DNA of 8,411 bases from a bacterium (GTDB taxonomy: Bacteria; Bacillota_I; Bacilli_A; RF39; UBA660): contig SFTR01000041.1 in assembly GCA_004560915.1 (NCBI GenBank), positions 1 to 8,411 of the forward strand, read 5' to 3'. Positions 1 to 7,129 of the stretch are shown here, piece by piece. The position numbers and the translations under genes were made by a program. The first letter of the stretch is position 1, and each line of letters starts with the position of its first letter. The notes under the pieces were generated by a model. That model had not been told where the DNA came from, made no database searches, and worked only from the letters and a program-made list of their open reading frames with translations.

Positions 1-397
1 TTACTTTAGTTATTCCACTATTTATCACAACTCTCTTGCACATTGAACAACTAGAAGAATTTTCTACATATTCACCAGTTTTAGAATCTTTCCCGACCAT
101 ATATAATGTTGCACCAATCATATCTTTTCTGGGAGCAGATATAATAGCATTTTGTTCAGCATGAACACTTCTACATAACTCATATCTTTCTCCACGAGGA
201 ATATTAAGTTTTTCACGAACGCAATAACCTAAATCATCACAATTCTTTCTACCACGAGGAGCACCATTATAACCAGTAGATATAATTTCATCATTCTTAA
301 CTATTACAGCCCCCCATTTTTTTCTAAGACAAGTAGCTCTTTCTAAAGTTGCTTCTGCAATATCTAAATAATAATTATTTTTATTTATTCTTTCCAT
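1..397 (-). CDS. dCMP deaminase (ComEB-type), partial at the window edge
   Basis: Zinc-dependent cytidine/deoxycytidylate deaminase family protein, expected to convert dCMP to dUMP in the cytosol and so feed dTMP synthesis. Translating the minus strand from the ATG at 397-395 gives 132 residues that run off the left edge with no stop, so roughly the last 15-30 residues are probably missing. The family signatures are clear: a YNGAPRG segment (43-49), the HAEQNA catalytic motif with zinc ligand H79 and proton-shuttle E81, and CSMC (C117, C120) supplying the other zinc ligands. Cysteines 53, 59 and 75 fit the extra conserved cysteines of the dCMP deaminase branch, which separates it from plain cytidine deaminases. 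The residue before C117 is Ser where Pro is usual. An AGAGG Shine-Dalgarno lies about 7 nt before the ATG. The gene diverges from the ABC transporter gene. Substrate is inferred from family, not tested. Confidence 0.9.
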   Translation of the reverse strand, partial: MERINKNNYYLDIAEATLERATCLRKKWGAVIVKNDEIISTGYNGAPRGRKNCDDLGYCVREKLNIPRGERYELCRSVHAEQNAIISAPRKDMIGATLYMVGKDSKTGEYVENSSSCSMCKRVVINSGITKV

Positions 398-415
398 ACT
401 AAAACCTCTATAAAT

Positions 416-421
416 ATTCTA
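416..421 (-). promoter_or_regulatory. Probable extended -10 promoter of the dCMP deaminase gene
   Basis: Read on the minus strand, TAGAAT is preceded by TGG, giving an extended -10 element (TGGTAGAAT) about 19 nt before the start codon. No convincing TTGACA-like -35 lies 16-18 nt upstream, as is common for extended -10 promoters. The element overlaps the left arm of the inverted repeat at 407-418. Confidence 0.5.
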
Positions 422-459
422 CCATAAAAATAAATAAAAGAATATATTTTAAATCAAAC

Positions 460-487
460 TTGTAATTTATTTACTGAATGATATAAT
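460..487 (+). promoter_or_regulatory. Sigma-70-type promoter of the ABC transporter gene
   Basis: TTGTAA (460-465), a 16-nt spacer and a consensus TATAAT (482-487). Transcription would start near 494, about 20 nt before the ATG, leaving a short leader that contains the AGGGAG ribosome binding site at 504-509. Confidence 0.7.
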
Positions 488-514
488 ATTTATAGATAAA
501 AATAGGGAGTACAT

Positions 515-2191
515 ATGAAAAATTATATAAAAAGAATATTAAAAAAATCCAAAAAAGAAATAATTATAGAAGCCTTAGTATGTATAGTTCTAAGAGCAAT
601 ACTTCTATTAAATCCAATACTTTATAGTGATGCGGTAAATGCTATATCAGCAAATTCTTATCAAACAGCAATCAACATATTAATTATTTATATAATTTCA
701 ATAAGTGTTTATAAATTATTTGAATATTTTAGGCAATATACTTTCTATAACGTTTATAACAAAATATATAAAGAAAGCACTAGTATAGGTCTTCAATATA
801 CTAACGATAACTCAATATTTAGTTTATCTAGATTTAGTGCAGGAGAATATTTAAATATAATGAGTTCAGATATAGACATCATATGTAGTTTTATAACGAA
901 TGGTATTTATAGAGTAATTCAAATACTAGAGTTCTCAGTTATCTATTATTACTTCTTTAGCGTAAATATTACTTTATTCTTAATAACAATAGCTTTTTCA
1001 ATTGTAGTATTAATATTCATAATAATATCAGGTAACAAGATACAAGCATACAACAAAGAAAGAAAAGAAAACTATGATAAAAAGACTAGCGCAGTAAATG
1101 ATGTATTCACTGGTATTAAAGAAATAAAAGGATTCAATCTTGGTAAAAATATCAATAGTAAGGTTAACTCTGAAACAAGTAAATACGTTCAATCTAACAA
1201 GAAATATACTGTTATATATTATGCAATAAATATAGTTTCTGTTTATGTATTTGAAATCTTAAGACTAGCTGTATTTATCTACGGAGTTTATGAAATAGCA
1301 AAAGGTAGGATGGAACTAGGAATACTTCTTGTAATATATAGTTACTATCAAAAAATAATAGATAACTTCTCATTATTATCAACTATGAATCTAGAATATA
1401 AAAATTTTAAAATATCACTTCAAAGAATGAATAAACTTTTTGAATATGCTAAAGAAAATAATGAAAATGATGTAACTATAGAAGATCCAAAAGGACTTAT
1501 TGAATTTAATCATGTACTTTATGGATATAGACACGATCCTATGCTTAATGACTTCAGTATAGAAGTAAAACCAAACTCAATAACAGCAGTAACTGGAAAA
1601 ACAGGTAGTGGTAAGACTGGTATATTTGATTTACTTATGAAAATGAATAGACAAATACAAGGAAGTATCATGATAGATGGAATAGATATTTCCTCAATAA
1701 GTGATTCAAATTATTATAATTTAGTTTCTATTGCAAGAAAAAGTCCATTCTTCTTTAACTGTAGTATCAAAGACAACTTAACAATGCTTGGTAAAACAGA
1801 AGAAGAAATAGAGAGTGTATGTAAACAAGTAGGAATACATGATGCTATTATGAATCTTGAAAAAGGATATGATACAGTAATTAAAAATGATACAAAACTA
1901 CTTTCATCATCACAAAAAAGACTTTTAGCTATCGCAAGAGTGCTACTTAAAGATACTAAGATATATCTATTTGATGAAATAATTGAAACACTAGATAAAG
2001 AAAATAGAACTAATATAATGAAAATACTAAAAGAAAAGAAAAAGAATCATACTATTATGATAATATCTAGAGATAAAAAAATATTAAAAACCGTAGATAA
2101 CATAGTACTTATAGATAGTGGTATCTTACAAGCAACAGGTACCCACGAAGAATTATCAAAAACAAATGAATTATATAAAGAAATAAGTTAA
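515..2191 (+). CDS. ABC exporter half-transporter (MsbA/MdlB-like) with degenerate ATPase motifs
   Basis: A 558-residue fusion of a transmembrane domain (about 1-310, with about six hydrophobic helices near 16-38, 50-70, 128-148, 150-172, 233-259 and 263-285) and a C-terminal nucleotide-binding domain (about 325-558), the layout of type IV ABC exporters that pump lipids, drugs or peptides outward. The A-loop Tyr (Y338), Walker A (GKTGSGKT, 361-368) and Walker B with catalytic Glu (YLFDE, D487/E488) are intact. Three other motifs differ: the Q-loop Gln position is Lys (K409), the signature is LSSSQ (463-467) instead of LSGGQ, and the H-loop His is Ser (S518). Such exporters work as dimers and often pair one degenerate with one canonical subunit, but no second ABC gene lies in this window. 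AGGGAG sits 5 nt before the ATG. A weak hairpin follows the stop, so some read-through into the downstream ATPase gene is possible. The substrate cannot be told from the sequence. Confidence 0.9.
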   Translation: MKNYIKRILKKSKKEIIIEALVCIVLRAILLLNPILYSDAVNAISANSYQTAINILIIYIISISVYKLFEYFRQYTFYNVYNKIYKESTSIGLQYTNDNSIFSLSRFSAGEYLNIMSSDIDIICSFITNGIYRVIQILEFSVIYYYFFSVNITLFLITIAFSIVVLIFIIISGNKIQAYNKERKENYDKKTSAVNDVFTGIKEIKGFNLGKNINSKVNSETSKYVQSNKKYTVIYYAINIVSVYVFEILRLAVFIYGVYEIAKGRMELGILLVIYSYYQKIIDNFSLLSTMNLEYKNFKISLQRMNKLFEYAKENNENDVTIEDPKGLIEFNHVLYGYRHDPMLNDFSIEVKPNSITAVTGKTGSGKTGIFDLLMKMNRQIQGSIMIDGIDISSISDSNYYNLVSIARKSPFFFNCSIKDNLTMLGKTEEEIESVCKQVGIHDAIMNLEKGYDTVIKNDTKLLSSSQKRLLAIARVLLKDTKIYLFDEIIETLDKENRTNIMKILKEKKKNHTIMIISRDKKILKTVDNIVLIDSGILQATGTHEELSKTNELYKEIS

Positions 2192-2217
2192 ATACCTTAA
2201 TAGGTATTTTTTCTTTT
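2190..2217 (+). terminator. Weak intrinsic terminator after the ABC transporter gene
   Basis: AAATACCT (2190-2197) pairs with AGGTATTT (2202-2209) across a TAAT loop and runs into a T-rich tract interrupted by one C. The stem begins inside the TAA stop codon. With only two G-C pairs it is likely leaky, which would let some transcripts continue into the P-type ATPase gene 55 nt downstream. Confidence 0.6.
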
Positions 2218-2246
2218 ATATATTAATAAACTTTACTAGAGGAACT

Positions 2247-4817
2247 ATGAGAACAAATATTAAAATAGGACTAAGTAGTAAAGAAGTAATAAATAGAAGA
2301 AATAAGTACGGAAGTAACAAATTAACTTCTAAAAATAAAAATTCATTTATAAAACTAGTTTTTGAATCTTTAAGTGATCCAATTATTAAGATATTACTAA
2401 TCGCATTAGCTATAAAAGTAATATTTCTATTTAAAGATTCAGATATTTATGAAACAGTAGGTATATTTATAGCTATCTTTTTAGCAACCATAATTTCAAC
2501 ATTATCAGAGTATGGTAGTGAAAAAGCATTTGAAAAGCTTAATGAAGAAAATTCAATTATAAAAGTAAAAGTCTTAAGAAATTCAAAGAAAGAAACTATT
2601 AATATTGATGAGCTAGTAGTAGGGGATATAGTTTATCTTGAAAGTGGAGACAAAGTACCAGCAGATTCTATAATTATAAAAGGTGAACTCTATATAGATG
2701 AAAGTATTCTAACAGGAGAAACAAAAGAAAGACATGCAACTATTAATGATGATATTTATATGGGCTCAATCGTAACAGACAAAAGTGCAACTATAGAAGT
2801 AACTAACGTAGGAGATAAAACTTTCTATGGAAAAATTGCTAATGATATTCAAGAAAAACCAGTAGAAAGTCCTTTAAAATCGAGACTTAGAGTCTTAGCT
2901 AGTCAAATAAGTAAACTAGGATATACTGCAGCACTTTTAATACTTATATCATATATGTTTAATGCAGTAGTAGTTTCAAATAATTTTGATATAACAAAAA
3001 TACTAGAATTTAAAGATTTCTCATCTCATCTTCTTTATGCTTTAACTCTTAGTGTTGCAATTGTAGTAATGGCAGTTCCAGAAGGACTTCCAATGATGAT
3101 AACATTAGTTCTCTCATCAAACATGAAAAGGCTTTTAAAAAGAAATGTACTTGTAAGAAAACTAGTTGGTATTGAAACAGCAGGTTCTCTAAACATTTTA
3201 TTCACAGATAAAACAGGTACACTAACAGAAGGAAAACTAAGTGTAGAGTTATTCACAGATGCTGAACTTACTGAATATAAAAATATAAACAAGTTATCAA
3301 CACAAAAATATGAACTTTTATATCAGTCACTCGTCTACAATAACAGTGCATTTCTAAATAATGGCATTCCTGAAGGAGGAAATACTACAGATAGAGCACT
3401 TCTCTCATATATTGGAAGAGATGATAAAACAACATACAAAATTATTAGTAAAGAAGAATTTAATTCCAAACTAAAGTATTCAACAGTAGAAACTAATTAC
3501 AAAGGAAACACAATATTCATTAAAGGAGCATATGAAAAGATATTAGAGAAGTGTACTAAATATCAAAAGAGTGATGGTTCAGTAAGAGTACTTATTAACA
3601 AAGAAAAACTAACTAACTATGTAAATACTAAAACAAATGAAGGAATTCGAGCATTAGCTCTTGCTTATAAAGAAAAAGATTCAACGTCTTACATACTTCT
3701 AGGATTCGTATTCTTAAAAGACAACATTAGAAAAGAAGCATACGAGGGCATTAAAAAGATAAAGAATGCCGGTATACAAGTAGTAATGGTAACTGGAGAT
3801 GCTAAAAACACAGCAGTATCTATCGCAAAAGAATTAAGAATTATAACAAAACCCACTGACAAAGTATTAACAAGTGATGAATTTAACAACATGACTGATG
3901 AAGAAGTAAAAACTATACTTCCTAATTTGAGAGTACTAAGTCGTAGCCTTCCACAAGACAAAAATAGACTAGTAAAACTTGCTCAAGAATTAGACTTAAT
4001 AGTTGGTATGACAGGAGATGGAATAAATGACGCTCCAGCACTTAAAAGAGCAGATGTAGGTTTTGGTATGGGAAGTGGTACTGAAATTGCAAAAGAAACA
4101 AGTGACATCGTAATAATTGATAACAACATACTTTCAATCTCAGTTGCAATTCTTTATGGAAGAACAATATTCAAAAGCATAAGAAAGTTCATAATATTTC
4201 AACTAAGTGTCAATATATGTGCAGTACTTCTAAGTATAATAGGTCCATTCATAGGTATCTTATCTCCAATAACAATAATACAAATGCTTTGGATAAACAT
4301 GGTAATGGACACACTTGCAGGACTTGCTTTTTCATATGAACCAGCACTAGATGAATATATGGAAGAACCACCTAAAAAAAGAAACGAAAAAATAATAAAC
4401 AAATATATGACCAATCAAATACTATTTAATGGTCTTTATGGAGCAATTCTATGCATATGGTTCTTAAAATCAAAATTCATAAGTTCAATCTATAGAATAG
4501 ACACATCAAACAAATACCTATTAACAGCATTCTTTGGACTATTCATATTTATAGCAATCTTCAACGCATTTAATGCTAGAACTTATAGACTAAACATACT
4601 ATCAAACATATTAAAAAATAAAGTCTTTATAGCAATCATAACATTCATTGCAATAGTTCAAATAATACTTATATACTACGGAGGAGAAGTATTTAGAACG
4701 ACAGGTCTTACTATATATGAGTTTGAAATAATGATTGTTCTAGCCTTCTCAATAATACCATTTGACATAATAAGAAAAATAATCCTAAAGAAAAATAAAA
4801 TAACTAGGACAATATAG
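2247..4817 (+). CDS. Calcium-transporting P-type ATPase, P2B (PMCA-like)
   Basis: An 856-residue cation pump expected to use ATP to expel Ca2+ across the cytoplasmic membrane. Domains in order: N-terminal actuator part with TGET (156-159, usually TGES); helix M4 with VPEGLP (277-282), whose E279 is a Ca2+ ligand; the phosphorylation motif DKTGTLT with the phosphorylated D321; the nucleotide-binding KGA motif (426-428); the hinge MTGDGINDAP (588-597); then the C-terminal membrane helices. M5 reads FQLSVN (N656) and M6 reads WINMVMD (N684, D688), matching the plasma-membrane Ca2+-ATPase pattern, in which only one Ca2+ site is kept; SERCA-type pumps have an additional M5 Glu. The length is normal for bacterial P2-type pumps, and no long C-terminal regulatory tail follows. 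An AGAGGA site lies only 3 nt before the ATG. There is no strong promoter of its own, just a weak TATATT near 2219. Ca2+ specificity is inferred from these motifs; Mn2+ is a possible alternative. Confidence 0.9.
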   Translation: MRTNIKIGLSSKEVINRRNKYGSNKLTSKNKNSFIKLVFESLSDPIIKILLIALAIKVIFLFKDSDIYETVGIFIAIFLATIISTLSEYGSEKAFEKLNEENSIIKVKVLRNSKKETINIDELVVGDIVYLESGDKVPADSIIIKGELYIDESILTGETKERHATINDDIYMGSIVTDKSATIEVTNVGDKTFYGKIANDIQEKPVESPLKSRLRVLASQISKLGYTAALLILISYMFNAVVVSNNFDITKILEFKDFSSHLLYALTLSVAIVVMAVPEGLPMMITLVLSSNMKRLLKRNVLVRKLVGIETAGSLNILFTDKTGTLTEGKLSVELFTDAELTEYKNINKLSTQKYELLYQSLVYNNSAFLNNGIPEGGNTTDRALLSYIGRDDKTTYKIISKEEFNSKLKYSTVETNYKGNTIFIKGAYEKILEKCTKYQKSDGSVRVLINKEKLTNYVNTKTNEGIRALALAYKEKDSTSYILLGFVFLKDNIRKEAYEGIKKIKNAGIQVVMVTGDAKNTAVSIAKELRIITKPTDKVLTSDEFNNMTDEEVKTILPNLRVLSRSLPQDKNRLVKLAQELDLIVGMTGDGINDAPALKRADVGFGMGSGTEIAKETSDIVIIDNNILSISVAILYGRTIFKSIRKFIIFQLSVNICAVLLSIIGPFIGILSPITIIQMLWINMVMDTLAGLAFSYEPALDEYMEEPPKKRNEKIINKYMTNQILFNGLYGAILCIWFLKSKFISSIYRIDTSNKYLLTAFFGLFIFIAIFNAFNARTYRLNILSNILKNKVFIAIITFIAIVQIILIYYGGEVFRTTGLTIYEFEIMIVLAFSIIPFDIIRKIILKKNKITRTI

Positions 4818-4829
4818 TTATTTCTTTTT
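4798..4829. terminator. Bidirectional terminator spanning two converging stop codons
   Basis: AAATAACTA (4798-4806) and TAGTTATTT (4815-4823) form a perfect 9-bp stem with an 8-nt loop. On the plus strand the stem is followed by CTTTTT; on the minus strand it is followed by TTTATTTTT. The right arm contains both the TAG stop of the Ca2+ ATPase and the TAA stop of the RNB gene, which abut with no spacer. The stem is AT-rich, so strength is uncertain, but the geometry fits termination in both directions. Confidence 0.6.
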
Positions 4830-6557
4830 AATAAGTCTTGTTTCTCTTTCAAATTCACCTTTCATAAGTGATAACTCAATACTTCTTTGGTTAAAGTACT
4901 TAGCCATTTCCTCAAACTCATACTCATCAAAGTCACATTCCATATCTTTAAATAGAAATTGATGAAACAAGTATTGATTTTGAAAATCAGGATATCTTCT
5001 AAGAGGATCACTAGAGTGACTGTAATGTGGATATCCAAGTCCAGCATGTTTAGATGGCACAGTCGAATAAACACTTTCTAAATAAACATTATCTAGTACT
5101 TTCTTTGTATAATCATCAACATACATTCCCATATCTTTAACAATACCAGAGATATATTCATCATCTTGAACTCTATAATAAAATGGAATTCCCTCATCTT
5201 TAGCAATCTTAGAAGTTAAAAAGTTATATAAACTCATGAATTCACGTACAATAACATCACTCTTTAGTTTTTGATATCTCTCTAACTTTTTACTTCTTTC
5301 TTTCTTTTGCCAATAAGCTTCTTTATTTTGATTTTTACTTTCAAGAACTTTAGCTATCGTAAACAAATCATTGATTCTTCTCTCAAATCCATTCGTATAT
5401 AAATGATCCAATATGTTTTCAGTTTGTAAATAAGTAAGATTTTGTCTAACTACAATATTATTATTCTCAATATAATAGTCAAGAATTTCACCTGAATCAT
5501 TTAATACAACATATAAAGTAATAACACCTCTTTGCTTACCCTCATCAAGTGAAAGAGCATTCTCAACTTTACTAGGAAACATACGTGTTCTAGCGCCTTT
5601 CCAATATAAACATTTATAATTATTTCTAGCATTTAAATCCAAGTCACTATTTTTAGGAATACTCCTAGCAGCATCAGCGACATAAATACCAACTATATAC
5701 TTATTACCATCTTTTCTAATACTAAGACCATCATCCCTTAAGAAAGTCTTTGTTCCATCAATTGTAATTATATTCTCATCTCTTGCAAGTCCTTTGACTT
5801 TTATGATTGGTCCATTTGGTATATTAGTAATAATCCCATACTTTTCAAGTATCTCATCCGTAGAAAGACCTCTTTTAACACCATTAATAATCAAATATAT
5901 TTCATAACTAAATAAATTATTTTTACTAGTAGAATTATGTAAGAATCTTAAATACTTATCTTTATCAATCTTAGAAGAGTAAAGTAACTTAAGAAGAGTA
6001 ATGTAATAATAGATATCTCTACTTTCAGTTTCAAGTGCTCTTATAGCTTTAAAAAATACATAGTCAAATAATTCATTATTTTTAGTCATAAGTGTTTCTT
6101 TATTAATATTTAAGAATTTTTTAATTATATCAACGTCTTCTTTTTTATCTATTAAAGTAATAATTAGTTTAGCTAAAGCGTCAGCATCAATATTTTTATC
6201 AAGTACAATTTCATCAAGTTGGTTAGCTGAATCAAGTAGAGTAGAATTACTATTATCTTTTAAAATTATTAGAATAGGTTCTCTTAGTTTTTTAATTCTC
6301 TTTCTATTAACATCAACTTCTTCTCTATTAAAGTTAATTGCATCACAAAGAAGACAAAATAAATCTATTCCATTCTTAATAATAGTTGTATGATAATCAT
6401 CATTCTTAAAAGTATTTAAGTCAGTTAGTAAAGCTCTATAAACGTCTTTTAACATTAGACGTTTATTACACCCGGTATCTTCTAAATATAGGTCTATGGC
6501 TTCATTAGTAAAATTGCCATATAGAATAAAGTTAAATATTCTTGGGTCTGAACTCAT
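4818..6557 (-). CDS. Divergent RNB-family (RNase II/R-like) exoribonuclease-like protein
   Basis: A 579-residue protein whose C-terminal half (about 250-577, counted from the chosen ATG) is an RNB domain, the 3'-to-5' hydrolytic exoribonuclease fold of RNase II and RNase R. Visible family features are ITIDG followed by a DD pair (D267, D275, D276), the YVADAARSIP segment matching the usual HIADVSHYV, a MFPSKVENALSL block matching MLPexLsnxxcSL, and DPLRRYPD (517-524) matching SPIRRYxD with the catalytic Arg. The position equal to E. coli RNase II D207 is Leu (L273), so the four-aspartate metal site has only three. The first 250 residues look helical and hydrophilic and do not resemble the usual cold-shock domains, and the protein stops at the end of the RNB domain with no S1 domain, so it is shorter than RNase II (about 640 residues). 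An in-frame TTG at 6563 would give two more residues, but AGTGAG (6564-6569) sits 6 nt before the ATG at 6557 and directly against the TTG, so the ATG is preferred. Whether it still degrades RNA is open. Confidence 0.8.
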   Translation of the reverse strand: MSSDPRIFNFILYGNFTNEAIDLYLEDTGCNKRLMLKDVYRALLTDLNTFKNDDYHTTIIKNGIDLFCLLCDAINFNREEVDVNRKRIKKLREPILIILKDNSNSTLLDSANQLDEIVLDKNIDADALAKLIITLIDKKEDVDIIKKFLNINKETLMTKNNELFDYVFFKAIRALETESRDIYYYITLLKLLYSSKIDKDKYLRFLHNSTSKNNLFSYEIYLIINGVKRGLSTDEILEKYGIITNIPNGPIIKVKGLARDENIITIDGTKTFLRDDGLSIRKDGNKYIVGIYVADAARSIPKNSDLDLNARNNYKCLYWKGARTRMFPSKVENALSLDEGKQRGVITLYVVLNDSGEILDYYIENNNIVVRQNLTYLQTENILDHLYTNGFERRINDLFTIAKVLESKNQNKEAYWQKKERSKKLERYQKLKSDVIVREFMSLYNFLTSKIAKDEGIPFYYRVQDDEYISGIVKDMGMYVDDYTKKVLDNVYLESVYSTVPSKHAGLGYPHYSHSSDPLRRYPDFQNQYLFHQFLFKDMECDFDEYEFEEMAKYFNQRSIELSLMKGEFERETRLIKKK

Positions 6558-6579
6558 AAGCAACTCACTTTCTAAATTA

Positions 6580-6609
6580 ATAATAACACAATAATCAAAA
6601 AAATAACAA
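6580..6609 (-). promoter_or_regulatory. Candidate promoter of the RNB-family gene
   Basis: On the minus strand TTGTTA (6609-6604), an 18-nt spacer and TATTAT (6585-6580) resemble a sigma-70-type promoter. The start point would be near 6573, giving a leader of about 16 nt with the AGTGAG ribosome binding site. In this AT-rich gap a chance match is possible. Confidence 0.4.
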
Positions 6610-6624
6610 GGTTTTTAAACTATA

Positions 6625-6633
6625 TGGTATAAT
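6625..6633 (+). promoter_or_regulatory. Extended -10 promoter of the 143-residue membrane protein gene
   Basis: TGGTATAAT combines a TGn extension with a perfect TATAAT (6628-6633). No good -35 is seen at 16-18 nt upstream; that position coincides with the -35 of the opposing RNB promoter. The AGGAG ribosome binding site (6640-6644) lies 7 nt before the ATG. Confidence 0.6.
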
Positions 6634-6651
6634 TTAATTAGGAGTGATGAA

Positions 6652-7083
6652 ATGTATAAAGTAAAAAAATTTATAGTATATTTATTAACATTATCTTTTA
6701 TGATCTTATCTTTGATAGAATTAATTAAATATTTTAAAGTTGATACAACCTTATACGGAGTTATTTATCTTTCTATCAATCTTATTATATTATTTTTACT
6801 TATTCCTGTTACATATAATTATAAAAGAAACTATTCAAGTGCTAGAATTAGCAAATTAATATTAATTATAATTATAGGAATATTTAATTCTTATATACTA
6901 AACAAGATGGTTCTTGGTAATATGAATTACATAGATGCTTCAATATTATATATTTCATCAATTAAAATAGTTAAAAATATTTTAAAGGGAATAGTATATG
7001 TTTCATTAATAATATTTACATTCTTAGAAGCAAAATTAGATAAAAAAATATCCAAAATAATAAATAAAGTTAAAAAAAGTTGA
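6652..7083 (+). CDS. Small four-helix membrane protein, function unknown
   Basis: I do not recognise a family. The 143-residue product is almost entirely hydrophobic, with four likely transmembrane helices near 7-26, 33-55, 67-84 and 109-126. Basic residues cluster at the N-terminus (KVKK), in the loop between helices 2 and 3 (around 57-68) and at the C-terminus (KKISK to the end), so the positive-inside rule predicts both ends in the cytoplasm. No catalytic or binding motif is visible. It has its own extended -10 promoter and a good AGGAG ribosome binding site. It diverges from the RNB gene and ends in TGA, the only TGA stop in the window; if TGA were read as Trp the frame would continue only eight more codons. 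The -35 of the next promoter overlaps this stop codon, so the gene is probably not in one operon with the downstream gene. I see no strong terminator after it. Confidence 0.75.
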   Translation: MYKVKKFIVYLLTLSFMILSLIELIKYFKVDTTLYGVIYLSINLIILFLLIPVTYNYKRNYSSARISKLILIIIIGIFNSYILNKMVLGNMNYIDASILYISSIKIVKNILKGIVYVSLIIFTFLEAKLDKKISKIINKVKKS

Positions 7084-7108
7084 TTTTTTAAAGAACTTGT
7101 AGTATAAT
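7080..7108 (+). promoter_or_regulatory. Upstream promoter (P1) of the large surface protein gene
   Basis: TTGATT (7080-7085), a 17-nt spacer and a perfect TATAAT (7103-7108). Its -35 overlaps the TGA stop of the preceding gene. A transcript from here would carry a leader of about 90 nt before the ATG at 7206, including both arms of the 9-bp inverted repeat and a possible leader ORF. Confidence 0.6.
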
Positions 7109-7129
7109 ATAAACCGAAAATTTGATAGG

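Larger units (their letters stand above)
407..496. repeat. 12-bp inverted repeat bracketing the divergent promoters
   Basis: TCTATAAATATT at 407-418 is the exact reverse complement of AATATTTATAGA at 485-496. Allowing one mismatch it reaches 15 positions (407-421 and 482-496) and takes in both -10 hexamers. Each arm covers the -10 end and start-site region of one of the two divergent promoters in the same relative position. It could be a shared operator for one regulator, or two copies of a similar promoter core; the sequence alone does not decide. Confidence 0.55.

Noticed and set aside
541..556. A7 and A6 runs near the ABC gene start as a programmed slippage site
   Set aside because: Such runs are expected in Lys-rich, AT-rich coding sequence, and the frame is continuous without any need for a shift.
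3035..3292. Minus-strand open frame opposite the Ca2+ ATPase gene, with similar ones at 3689-3961, 4199-4414 and 4676-4858
   Set aside because: They lie antisense to a gene with intact family motifs, have no convincing ribosome binding sites and show no recognisable protein; they are shadows of its codon composition.
4862..5074. Minus-strand 70-codon frame inside the RNB gene
   Set aside because: It is another frame of the same strand within conserved RNB-domain coding sequence.
7064..7097. AT-only hairpin around the membrane protein stop as a terminator
   Set aside because: The pairing is mostly A-T with a bulge and no T-tract follows; the same bases serve as the -35 region and spacer of promoter P1.
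7081..7107. TGA read as Trp (Mycoplasma code), extending the membrane protein
   Set aside because: All Trp codons seen are TGG and the long frames contain no in-frame TGA; read-through would add only eight residues.
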